From the NCBI GenBank assembly GCA_035628505.1, contig DASPJR010000221.1:1-64000 (forward strand): a DNA stretch of 64,000 nucleotides, in the 5' to 3' direction. The stretch comes from DASPJR01 sp035628505 (GTDB lineage Bacteria; Planctomycetota; SZUA-567; H5-PLA8). The notes beneath the pieces were generated by a model that saw nothing but the letters and a program-made list of their open reading frames with translations, searched no databases and was not told the DNA's origin. Each line of letters starts with the position of its first letter. Position 1 is the first letter of the stretch. The translations under genes and the position numbers were made by a program. This document shows positions 15,360 through 22,582 of this stretch, one piece after another.

Positions 15360-16511
15360 ATGTCTGCCGATCCACGCGAAACCGATGCGTTTTTTCAGGG
15401 ACTCGACGCCAAGCTGGAGGCGAAGCTCGAGGGCCTGCGCAAGGAAGAGGAGGCCCGCCGCCAGGCCGAACTCGAAGAGGAAGACCGGGAGCTTGAGGAG
15501 GAAGAAGCCGAGATCGCGGCCGAAGAAGAGGAGCGCTTTCAGCGCCAGCTGGCGGCGCTGGACAAGGCGCATGAGCGGCTCGAAGCGGCCACGGCCGGAG
15601 GCGTGGACACGCTGTGGCAGGCCGGCTGGGAACTGGGGGAAATCCCCGAACTTCACGGCGTGCCGCTCTGGCAGGCGCTCAGCGGTCTGACCCCCATGAT
15701 GCAGCTCGCTATCACGCCCGGCGAACGGCTGCTGCGCGTGCGCAAGTTCATGGCGGCGGTCGAACGCATGATCCGCTTCGAGATGGAGAAGAACTTTCAG
15801 GAGCACTCCAGCCTGCAGCCGCAGCCGCTGCGCGGGGGAATGGACACCTTTAAGGAGCACCGCGAGAAGAAGGAAAAGAAACGCCGCCCTGATGGCGAAC
15901 TGAGCATCATCGATAACTGCTCGATCCCGCGCTCGACCTCCTGGGATCCCTTAAGCTCGATCTGCTTTTACCTCGGCATCACGCTCAACAAGCTCAACGC
16001 GCTGGCCAAAGAAGTCCAGGGTATGACGCTCGTGCAGCTCGTGGACATCGTTCGCATGGAACGCGCCAAGGTGCTGCTTGAAATGGACCTGCGGCTGGTC
16101 GCCGGCGAGTGGCTGCTGATGAACCGCGAGGCCATCAAGCAGGATGCGACTGAGCTGGCGCGGCAGGTCGCTGTGGTGATCAAGCGCATGCGGCGCGCGC
16201 CGCTGTGGGATAGGACGCTCTGGGCGATGGGCCTGGGCTTCTCAAGCTACGCCAAGTTCTTCCGCGCGTGCGCCGTGTGCGAAAGCAAGAAGCCGACGGA
16301 ACTGGAGCTGGCACTGCTTGAACAGATTTTTAAGGAGCTGAAAGAGGTTTTAGTCTCAGGCGGACCGGAAAATAGCTCACGCAAAGACGCAAAGGCGCAA
16401 CGAACGGAAGAAAGGAAAGAGGGGGAAGGGGACAACAGCGGGGCGGCAGCACTTGGACACGTTTTTGCGCCCGACCGCGGGCCCACCGCAAGCGGGGGAA
16501 CACCCGCGTAG
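15360..16511 (+). CDS. Coiled-coil protein with divergent AraC-like DNA-binding region
   Basis: The 383-residue protein starts at ATG 15360 after an AAAGGGA site. Residues 12-75 are an Arg/Glu-rich coiled coil (KEEEARRQAELEEEDRELEE). In the C-terminal half, LNALAKEVQGMTLVQLVDIV then RMERAKVLLEMD matches the first helix-turn-helix of AraC proteins. LGFSSYAKFFRACAVCESKK then PTELE matches the second, but about 50 residues stand between them instead of the usual 12 or so. Residues after about 335 (RKDAKAQRTEERKEGEG and on) come from repeat-type DNA, so the tail probably grew into an intergenic repeat. Likely a DNA-binding regulator. Targets unknown. Confidence 0.65.
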   Translation: MSADPRETDAFFQGLDAKLEAKLEGLRKEEEARRQAELEEEDRELEEEEAEIAAEEEERFQRQLAALDKAHERLEAATAGGVDTLWQAGWELGEIPELHGVPLWQALSGLTPMMQLAITPGERLLRVRKFMAAVERMIRFEMEKNFQEHSSLQPQPLRGGMDTFKEHREKKEKKRRPDGELSIIDNCSIPRSTSWDPLSSICFYLGITLNKLNALAKEVQGMTLVQLVDIVRMERAKVLLEMDLRLVAGEWLLMNREAIKQDATELARQVAVVIKRMRRAPLWDRTLWAMGLGFSSYAKFFRACAVCESKKPTELELALLEQIFKELKEVLVSGGPENSSRKDAKAQRTEERKEGEGDNSGAAALGHVFAPDRGPTASGGTPA

Positions 16512-16531
16512 CATGGGCGTCCCGCCCATGC
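16511..16531. repeat. Short palindrome GCATGGGC-N5-GCCCATGC, copy 2
   Basis: Same unit as at 14136-14156, with the loop GTCCC. It begins at the last base of the AraC-like gene's stop codon. Confidence 0.8.
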
Positions 16532-16583
16532 CGCCGTTGGGATCGGGGCGAGTGGTTGGACAAAAAATCTAGAGTGCAATGAT

Positions 16584-16616
16584 GGCGGGGACACTCCTGT
16601 CCCCGGGAGGGTGGCG
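16584..16616. repeat. GGGGACACTCCTGTCCCC palindromic repeat, intergenic copy
   Basis: The core GGGGACACTCCTGTCCCC is a near-perfect palindrome, followed by GGGAGGGTGGCG. The 29-base stretch 16587-16615 is present in reverse inside the glycine oxidase gene at 19199-19227. Confidence 0.85.
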
Positions 16617-16810
16617 CACACTGGCAGAAGCAGCGTGCTGTTCTGCACGCAACGAATTGCCCCACCCCGACAGGAGTGTCTGGGCCACCAGCATGAGTCG
16701 CGTAAGTCTGTTGTATGACGAGCCGGCGGGACGCCGGCGGTCCCAGCACGTCTGCGCAGCTTTGGACATGAGCGGTGTAGTCTGTTAGAGTACCGGCAGC
16801 ACAAAAAAAC

Positions 16811-16828
16811 GCGGGCGAACACGCCCGC
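16811..16828 (+). promoter_or_regulatory. Hairpin in the leader of the siroheme decarboxylase gene
   Basis: GCGGGCG-AACA-CGCCCGC is a 7-bp GC-only stem preceded by seven A, ending 7 bases before the GGGGAGA ribosome site. It may be another REP family or a leader structure. Nothing distinguishes the two here. Confidence 0.45.
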
Positions 16829-16846
16829 GCCACGGGGAGACGAATA

Positions 16847-17902
16847 ATGGTCGAGCTCGACGAGAAGACGCAGCTTCTGCTGAACGTAATCCAGGACGAA
16901 GTGCCGCTGGTGGACCGGCCGTATAAGGCGCTGGGCGAAAAAATCGGCCTCAGCGAAGACGAGGTCGTCGCGCGCATCACGAAGCTCAAAGCCGACCGCA
17001 TCCTCCGCCAGGTCTCGACCATCTTCGACACGCGCAGCCTTGGCTATCAGTCCAGCCTCGTCGCGGCGAAGGCGCCTCCTGGAAAAGCCGACGAAGTAGC
17101 CGAAATTCTGAACCAGCACCCGGGCATCAGCCACAATTACGCACGCAAGCACGACTTCAATCTCTGGTTCACCATCGCCGTGCCGGAAAACTCCTCCCTG
17201 CAGGCGCACGTGGACAGGCTGCAGGAGCTTAGCGGCGCATTATCGATCCGCCTGCTGCCAACGCTGCGGCTGTTCAAGATTGGCATGAAGCTGGACATGA
17301 CCGGCGGCAAAGCCAAGAAGCTCGGCATTGACGAAGACGGCCCGATGTACTCGGACAAAGAACGCGGCGTCGAGAAGCCGCCGCTGACGCAGAAGGACAT
17401 CGATTACATTCTGGCGCTGCAGCTCGACATGGAAGTCCGCCCTGATCCGTTCACGCCGATTGCAAAGCAGCTGAACACCACGACCGACGAGATGTTCAAC
17501 TGGTGTCGCGACTTCATCAAAGTTGGCCGCATGCGGCGCGTGGCGGGAATCATGAACCACCGCGTTGCGGGCTTCCGCGCCAATGGCATGGGCGTGTGGC
17601 AGGTACCGACCGAGCGCGTCGAAGAGATTGGCGATTTCTTCGCGCACCAGCAGCCGATCACGCACTGCTACCTGCGCCCGACGTACCCCGATTGGCCTTA
17701 CAATATTTTCACGATGGTCCACAGCAAGAAAGTCGAGAACTGCGACGACTTCCTCGCGGGGCTCTCGAAGCAGACGGGCATCAAGGACTACGCCACGCTG
17801 TACTCCTATAAGGAGTACAAGAAAGTCCGCCTGCTGTACTTCACTGGCGAGATCGAAGCCTGGGAAAAGCAGCACGGGCTGGAGCCGGTCGGGGCGAAGT
17901 AG
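16847..17902 (+). CDS. Siroheme decarboxylase, AhbA-AhbB (NirD-NirL) fusion
   Basis: The 351-residue protein joins two Lrp/AsnC-related halves, each with a winged-helix part and a ferredoxin-like part. The first half carries HNYARKHDFNLWFTIA at residues 96-111, the heme-face motif of AhbA/NirD-type subunits. The second carries HCYLRPTYPDWPYNIF at 273-288, typical of AhbB/NirL. A linker of about 25 residues (155-180) joins them. Such enzymes remove the acetate side chains of siroheme to give didecarboxysiroheme, for heme or heme d1. AhbA and AhbB normally form a heterodimer, and fused NirDL proteins are known in denitrifiers. No ahbC, ahbD or nir gene is adjacent. The start follows GGGGAGA. 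Confidence 0.87.
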   Translation: MVELDEKTQLLLNVIQDEVPLVDRPYKALGEKIGLSEDEVVARITKLKADRILRQVSTIFDTRSLGYQSSLVAAKAPPGKADEVAEILNQHPGISHNYARKHDFNLWFTIAVPENSSLQAHVDRLQELSGALSIRLLPTLRLFKIGMKLDMTGGKAKKLGIDEDGPMYSDKERGVEKPPLTQKDIDYILALQLDMEVRPDPFTPIAKQLNTTTDEMFNWCRDFIKVGRMRRVAGIMNHRVAGFRANGMGVWQVPTERVEEIGDFFAHQQPITHCYLRPTYPDWPYNIFTMVHSKKVENCDDFLAGLSKQTGIKDYATLYSYKEYKKVRLLYFTGEIEAWEKQHGLEPVGAK

Positions 17903-17921
17903 GCGCGGTTCCCAACGGCTC

Positions 17922-17970
17922 GAACACGACTTCAACACGGAGACACGGAGGACACAGAGTTCACGGAGGA
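17922..17970. repeat. Family A, single arm
   Basis: Starts AACACGACTTCAACACGGAG and continues with ACGGAGGACACAGAGTTCAC. No opposite arm follows. Confidence 0.8.
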
Positions 17971-17999
17971 GGTATGTTGGCGCTCCGGGCCGTGTGCGG

Positions 18000-18120
18000 G
18001 TTCGTAGGGATTTGAAAAGCTCGTGACTGCTTAGCGAGCAGGACGCGCGGTTCCCTCTCCCCTTGCGGGAGAGGGTTAGGGAGAGGGGTTAGCCTTGGGT
18101 AAAATGAGCGCGCTGCAGCA
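18000..18120. repeat. 121-base direct repeat, copy 1
   Basis: Holds a CTCTCCCCTTGCGGGAGAG palindrome followed by GGTTAGGGAGAGGGG, a motif found across many bacteria as a REP-type repeat, preceded by TTGAAAAGCTCGTGACTGCT. Copy 2 at 18368-18488 differs mainly at the end. Confidence 0.88.
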
Positions 18121-18367
18121 AGTCAGGACGGATGTTTTCGCTCCGGAGGAGCGGAGGACATTAGCCGGTGGCGAGCGCGCAGCGCGCGGCCACCGGAATT
18201 ACCCGCCCATGATGGATCAGCGCCCTGGAGGGGCGCCGCTCATAGCGCCGAATTTGCGGCGCCCTTCCAGGGCGCGGAACGCGTGGAAGGGGCAGTATTC
18301 CGGGGGCCGCGCTCGCTCCGCTCGCTTGCACCCCGGCTAATTTCCGTCGGCCCTCCGGGCCGAACTG

Positions 18368-18488
18368 GTTCGCAAGGATTTGAAAAGCCCGTGACTGCTT
18401 AGCGAGCAGGACGCGCGGTTCCCTCTCCCCTTGCGGGAGAGGGTTAGGGAGAGGGGTTAGCCGCGGATGAAGTGCGCGCGCTGCAGCA
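18368..18488. repeat. 121-base direct repeat, copy 2
   Basis: Same order of parts as copy 1 and the same orientation, with about ten differences concentrated near AGCCTTGGGTAAAATGAGC versus AGCCGCGGATGAAGTGCGC. Confidence 0.88.
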
Positions 18489-18552
18489 GCGGAGACGCAG
18501 AGTTCGCTGCATTTTTGTGGGACTGAGGCGCGCAAGCTAAAGCTTGCGCCAC

Positions 18553-19806
18553 ATGTTGATGATTGACGTTCTCATTGTTGGCGGCGGGGCGATTGGACTG
18601 TGCCTGGCCGACGAACTGCTTCGCGGCGGCGCGCGCGTTACGGTACTCGACAAGGGACCGGTTGGACAGGAAGCCTCCTGGGCCGGCGCAGGGATGCTCA
18701 CCTGCCGCCCGCGCTACAAAGCCACACCCGGCGAAGCGGATTATTACGACCTCTGCGGCTTAAGCGTAAAGCTTCACAAGGAATGGTCTGAGCGGCTGCT
18801 GAGCGAAACAGGGATCGACGTCGGTTACCGCGTGTGCGGCGCGATCGAACTGCTCGCGGGGAGCATCGGCGAAGCGTCGTCCCGAACATCTCTCCTTTAT
18901 AAGGAGGCGCTGCCGGATCTTCCGCCTGAAAAAGAAGAGCTGCGCCGCAACCTGGATGCGTTCATCGCGACCTGCAACGAACGGGGCGTGCGGGCTCGAA
19001 AGCTGGATGCCCGACAAGTGCGCGAACTCGAGCCGCAGCTATGCGAAGTCGCGGGTGGCATCGAATTTCCTGATGAGCCGCAGGTGCGCAACCCGTGGTT
19101 CGTGCGGGCGCTGGCGGCGAACGTCAGGCGCATGGGCGGAGTCATTCGCGAAGGCGTTGAGGTTGCGGACCTGGATCTCGTTCCCGCGAGTGGGAGCAAC
19201 CCTCCCGGGGACAGGAGTGTCCCCGCCACCCGTGCGAATGCCCCCGGCACCAGAGTGGTTGGCGTGAAGCTGAAAAATGGGGAGAAGATCGCGGCGGGTG
19301 CGGTGGCGATCTGTGCGGGAGCTTGGGCCGGACAGCTTCCGGCACTGGTTGATGCCGCGCCAGTCACGAAAAAAATCGAACCGGTCCGTGGACAACTTTT
19401 GTGCTACCAGGCTGATCCGAAGCTGGCGCAGCGACTGCTGACGTATGGCAATCATTATATCGTACCGCGCGGCGATGGGGTGCTTCTGGTCGGCGCGACG
19501 CATGAAAAAGCAGGATTTGAAAAAAAAGTTACAGAAGCGGGAATGGAAGAGCTCGCCCGATTCGGGCAGGCTCTGCTGCCGGCGCTGACGAATGTAAGAC
19601 TGCTGAAAGCATGGTCGGGACTGCGTCCGGGCATGAAAGGAAGGCATCCTGTTGTTGGGCCTGTCACAAAAATACACGGATTATACGTGGCTGGCGGGCA
19701 CTACCGGAACGGACTTACGCTTGCGCCGGCGACAGCGGAACTACTGGCAGCGCTGATACTTAAGAAAACGCCCCGGATTTCGGTTAAGATGTGGCTGCCT
19801 GATTAG
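18553..19806 (+). CDS. thiO: Glycine oxidase-like FAD enzyme (ThiO family) with an in-frame repeat
   Basis: The 417-residue protein starts LMIDVLIVGGGAIGLCLADE, a dinucleotide-binding motif, and has the DAO-family ending AGGHYRNGLTLAPATAELLA, with LLKAWSGLRPGMKGRHPVVG before it. ThiO oxidises glycine to iminoglycine for thiazole synthesis. No other thi gene is near, so a different small amino acid is possible. ATG 18553 or 18559 are both possible starts and neither has a ribosome site. Near residues 214-235 the stretch GSNPPGDRSVPATRANAPG is coded by a copy of an intergenic palindromic repeat (19199-19227). It stands in a segment joining two strands and adds about 20 residues. Confidence 0.82.
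   Translation: MLMIDVLIVGGGAIGLCLADELLRGGARVTVLDKGPVGQEASWAGAGMLTCRPRYKATPGEADYYDLCGLSVKLHKEWSERLLSETGIDVGYRVCGAIELLAGSIGEASSRTSLLYKEALPDLPPEKEELRRNLDAFIATCNERGVRARKLDARQVRELEPQLCEVAGGIEFPDEPQVRNPWFVRALAANVRRMGGVIREGVEVADLDLVPASGSNPPGDRSVPATRANAPGTRVVGVKLKNGEKIAAGAVAICAGAWAGQLPALVDAAPVTKKIEPVRGQLLCYQADPKLAQRLLTYGNHYIVPRGDGVLLVGATHEKAGFEKKVTEAGMEELARFGQALLPALTNVRLLKAWSGLRPGMKGRHPVVGPVTKIHGLYVAGGHYRNGLTLAPATAELLAALILKKTPRISVKMWLPD
19199..19227. repeat. GGGGACACTCCTGTCCCC repeat inside the glycine oxidase gene
   Basis: Twenty-nine bases are identical, in reverse, to 16587-16615. The frame is kept because the full insertion (about 60 bases, roughly 19190-19250) is a multiple of three. Confidence 0.85.
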
Positions 19807-19841
19807 GTTCACTATTCAGGCACATGTGCATCAGATTTGTG

Positions 19842-19868
19842 TGGACATTAGCGGATTTTCACTATAAT
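19842..19868 (+). promoter_or_regulatory. Possible promoter of the coiled-coil/lipoprotein pair
   Basis: A perfect TATAAT at 19863-19868 has TGGACA at 19842-19847, a 15-base spacer that is shorter than usual. It would give a leader of about 140 bases before the ATG at 20014. Confidence 0.4.
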
Positions 19869-20013
19869 CGGCCCCCCGTTGAAGAAATAGCCGCTCTCAT
19901 GCGTCTAACATCTAGCCGCAGGAAGAGAGCATCTCCGAGACGTCAAACCGTTGGGGCTTGGAATTTCGCATGTTGCGAATTCTGCGCCCTTGTTTTTTGG
20001 GAGGTAGTCAGAC

Positions 20014-20775
20014 ATGTCAGACGAACGGACAGAAGTAATGGGCGGGCTTGACCCGATGCCCAAGACCTTCGGTCAGAAAATTGTTTTCGGCATACCGGCG
20101 ATCATCGTCGCGTTGGTGCTCGCTGTGGGAATCTCGTTCGGCATTCTCTACGCCGTGAACAATTCCACCAAGGAAGAGCTCACCAAGGCGTACAAGGCCG
20201 AGATCGCCGAAGAAGCTCGCAAGAGCGGCGAGAAGTTCAAGGCCGTCGAAGAGGCGAATGCCAAGCTGACCAAGGATGTCGCAACGCTGTCCGAAGCGAC
20301 CAAGAAGCTTGACGAAGCCCGCCAGGCCGCGACCGCGCAGCTCGATGAAGTCGGCAAGGGCCTCAAGAGCGTCGCCGAAGGATTCACCACCTTCAAGAGC
20401 GGCCAGGAGCAGCTCGACGCCACGCAGAACAAGGACATCACGACCACCAAGAAGGAGCTGGGCGATCTGGACAAGAAAGTCGTCTACATCGAAAACAAGC
20501 TCAAGAAGCTCGACGAGCTGGCCCAGGATGTCAACGGCCTGAAAAACGACACCACCGGCCTGAAGGAACAGTACGCGACGCTGCGTTCGGACATGACTGC
20601 TGTCTCCAAGAAAGCTGACATTACTGAAAAGGATCTGGCCGACCTGAGCGAACGCGCTCGCCTCTTCCAGCTCCGTGTTCTGGCCGCCCGCGCCCGCGAA
20701 GCCGCTGACGCTGCGCGCCAGATGGACCTCAAGAACCTGCTCAACCGTCTCGATGACGTGGAGGATGCAAAATAA
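20014..20775 (+). CDS. Single-pass membrane protein with long periplasmic coiled coil
   Basis: The 253-residue protein has a cytoplasmic start of about 22 residues, one transmembrane helix at about 23-47 (IVFGIPAIIVALVLAVGISF) and then nearly 200 residues of Lys/Glu/Ala coiled coil. SEATKKLDEARQAATAQLDE and KKELGDLDKKVVYIENKLKK are examples. A GGGAGG site precedes the ATG. It overlaps the next gene by one base (TAATG). I recognise no family. The pair could form an envelope-spanning or tether complex, with the helix anchored in the inner membrane and the lipoprotein partner on the other side. Confidence 0.7.
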   Translation: MSDERTEVMGGLDPMPKTFGQKIVFGIPAIIVALVLAVGISFGILYAVNNSTKEELTKAYKAEIAEEARKSGEKFKAVEEANAKLTKDVATLSEATKKLDEARQAATAQLDEVGKGLKSVAEGFTTFKSGQEQLDATQNKDITTTKKELGDLDKKVVYIENKLKKLDELAQDVNGLKNDTTGLKEQYATLRSDMTAVSKKADITEKDLADLSERARLFQLRVLAARAREAADAARQMDLKNLLNRLDDVEDAK

Positions 20776-21341
20776 TGAATAAGAATCTTCTGACACTTCC
20801 CGTACTGTTTGGCGTCATCCTGCTCGCGGGCTGCAACACCGAACGCGAAAAGAACGCCGATCGCGCCATCCTGAAAGCCAAGCAGCAGGTCAGCGCGGAC
20901 ATGGTCGGCTGGGTCGCCGTTCCCAACACGGCTCCGCAGACCAAGAAGGAAGGCAACATCGCTTACAGCGTCCTGGCCACGCACAACGTTGTGCCGGAAA
21001 CGCTGGACGGCTGCGTCGCCATCAACCCCGCGTTCTTCAGCAAGCTCAGCGGCGTGAAGGTCGACGTCCCGGCGCCTGTCGCCGGCGAAAAGTGGGTCCT
21101 CAAGCCGGAAGGCAAGAGCGTTCCGAAAGACAAGCACGGCTGGGTCGCCGTTCCGTACAGCGAACCGGTGATCGAGAAGAGCGATCACAAGAAGGACCGC
21201 GAAATGGCTGCGCTCTCGACCAACAACATCGTTCCGAAAGAGATGAATGGCTGGATCGCCGTCGACCGCGACACGCTGGCGAAGATGGTTGCCACGTACA
21301 TGAACAGCGGCCCCGGCTCGAAAGTTTCCAAGGGCGAGTAA
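20775..21341 (+). CDS. Lipoprotein with repeated G-W-V-A-V modules
   Basis: This 188-residue lipoprotein has the lipobox LLAGC at residues 17-21. Three related segments GWVAVPNT (near 57), GWVAVPYS (near 121) and GWIAVDRD (near 158) sit in a rising repeat, with NVVPETLDGCVAIN and NIVPKEMNGWIAVD being a second matched pair. That suggests an internal duplication of about 60-65 residues. The start shares one base with the upstream stop, so it is translated with the coiled-coil membrane protein. Family unknown. Confidence 0.7.
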   Translation: MNKNLLTLPVLFGVILLAGCNTEREKNADRAILKAKQQVSADMVGWVAVPNTAPQTKKEGNIAYSVLATHNVVPETLDGCVAINPAFFSKLSGVKVDVPAPVAGEKWVLKPEGKSVPKDKHGWVAVPYSEPVIEKSDHKKDREMAALSTNNIVPKEMNGWIAVDRDTLAKMVATYMNSGPGSKVSKGE

Positions 21342-21366
21342 GCTGCAGTTGAGGTGACGAACTCAA

Positions 21367-21397
21367 GCCGGCCGCGAGTGAAGAGCTCGCGGCCGGC
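21367..21397. terminator. GC-rich 12-bp hairpin after the lipoprotein gene
   Basis: GCCGGCCGCGAG and CTCGCGGCCGGC pair perfectly around a 7-base loop, followed by GTAGTTTGTGG, a weak T tract. It probably ends the plus-strand operon. Confidence 0.6.
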
Positions 21398-21422
21398 GTA
21401 GTTTGTGGTTTGCATGATTAAA

Positions 21423-21510
21423 CAACGACTTTAACGCCAAGGCCGCCAAGAACGCCAAGACTTTTCTAAATCTTGGCGTCCTTGGCTCTTGGCGAACTTG
21501 GCGTTAGAAG
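21423..21510. repeat. Family B inverted repeat, copy 3
   Basis: Starts CAACGACTTTAACGCCAAGG, so it shares the ACGACTTTAAC border with family A but has family B steps. The right arm TTGGCGTCCTTGGCTCTTGG closes it. It lies between two convergent genes. Confidence 0.85.
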
Positions 21511-21514
21511 TTGC

Positions 21515-22396
21515 TCACACGTTCTTCGGATGCTTTGTCACGATGATCGGTGCGCCCGCGAGCGCGCCGGCGACGAGCAGTTCCGAGAGCGGCCCGCTCG
21601 GGAGCTGTTCCACGGGATTGGCGATGACCTCGCCACGGTCGGGCTCGACGCCCAGCACCTCCGCAAGCCGCTCGTTGATTTCGCGGCAGGTGCCGTTGAG
21701 CTTCTCGCGGATTTCACAGGTGGAATTATCCAGCGTCTGAAGGCGCTGCGAGAAATCGTTTCGCACTTCCTTGATGCTGGTGCGCAGCTTGTCGGTTTCG
21801 GAGATCAGGTCGCGCATGCGGCGCGTATACTCCAGGCTGAGCGGCTCAAGCGTGGCGACCGCCATGGCCTTGTACTGGTCGAGCTCGGTGCGCGTCGCGA
21901 CCCACTGCTGGTTGCGCTGATCGGCTTCGGCGTGAGCGGTCTTGACGTCTTCGCGCAGCTGCTCGACGTGGCGGTCATGCTCTTCCCGTAACGCCGCCAT
22001 TTCTTTCTGCAGCTGAGCGTAAGCGGCCTCGGCCGAGGCAAGCTGAGCGCGCAGTTCGGTGACTTTGGATTCCAGATCTGGAGCGGCGGTAGTCATTTTT
22101 GGGTGTTCCTCGGAGTTAATGGAAGGCGCCAGGCTGCTGCCGGCGGCCCAGAGCTGAGCCTTGCCGCCATAAGCGGGAGAAACTTTCTGCGCACACGTGG
22201 GACAATTGCAGAGCTGCTCGTGGAAGTCTATTTCCACCCAGCAGTTAGAACACAGAATCTTGCCGGCGGCCGGCGTTCGGGGCGCCTCAGGGAAGGTAAA
22301 TACGTTGCTGCAGCCGCTGCACTTGAACTTCTTGGCGCCAGGCGTGCCTTTAAAGCGCTTGCCACAACCGGCGCAGGAGATAATGACTTCGCTCAT
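21515..22396 (-). CDS. Zinc-ribbon protein with coiled coil
   Basis: From ATG 22396 (GGAG in CGGAGCCCGCT before it) the 293-residue protein starts with two zinc ribbons: CAGCGKRFKGTPGAKKFKC then CSGC, and LCSNCWVEIDF with CPTCAQK. About residues 115-230 form a coiled coil (AYAQLQKEMAALREEHDRHV), and further helices continue to a hydrophobic tail (LVAGALAGAPIIVT). The tail suggests membrane association or a buried helix. Function unknown. The zinc ribbon plus coiled coil pattern is common for planctomycete cytoplasmic proteins of unknown role. A longer frame from 22468 has no ribosome site. Confidence 0.7.
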   Translation of the reverse strand: MSEVIISCAGCGKRFKGTPGAKKFKCSGCSNVFTFPEAPRTPAAGKILCSNCWVEIDFHEQLCNCPTCAQKVSPAYGGKAQLWAAGSSLAPSINSEEHPKMTTAAPDLESKVTELRAQLASAEAAYAQLQKEMAALREEHDRHVEQLREDVKTAHAEADQRNQQWVATRTELDQYKAMAVATLEPLSLEYTRRMRDLISETDKLRTSIKEVRNDFSQRLQTLDNSTCEIREKLNGTCREINERLAEVLGVEPDRGEVIANPVEQLPSGPLSELLVAGALAGAPIIVTKHPKNV

Positions 22397-22582
22397 AGCG
22401 GGCTCCGTTTCTGCACTCGTGCACTTAGTTCTGCACAAATTGTGAATCTCAGCTGAAATATGACGCACTTTGCGACGATCCGCAAATTTTTTCTGACTTT
22501 TTATTCATATTTTGTGAGAAAATGACGGCATTGCCGCTCTGGTGCGTTTGCCCTTTGAGCTCCTTCCTTTAGAGTCGACAGC

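Larger units (their letters stand above)
16512..16846. other. Repeat-filled 335-base spacer
   Basis: The spacer between the AraC-like gene and the siroheme decarboxylase gene consists largely of REP-like palindromes: the copy at 16511, the GGGGACA-type repeat at 16584-16616, a degenerate second copy near 16660-16690 (GACAGGAGTGTCTGGGCCAC) and the hairpin at 16811-16828. Short frames here are repeat shadows and not genes. Confidence 0.75.
17903..18552. other. 650-base repeat cluster upstream of the glycine oxidase gene
   Basis: No believable gene. In order: one family A arm (17922-17970), direct repeat copy 1 (18000-18120), GC-rich palindromes (GGTGGCGAGCGCGCAGCGCG near 18170 and GCCCTGGAGGGGCGCC near 18221 with its inverted partner near 18262), and direct repeat copy 2 (18368-18488). 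A small CAAGCTAAAGCTTG palindrome sits directly before the next start. The start of the next gene has no visible ribosome site, perhaps because the repeat has replaced it. Confidence 0.7.

Noticed and set aside
18161..18535. 124-codon frame in the repeat cluster
   Set aside because: It consists of translated repeat sequence and has no start context.
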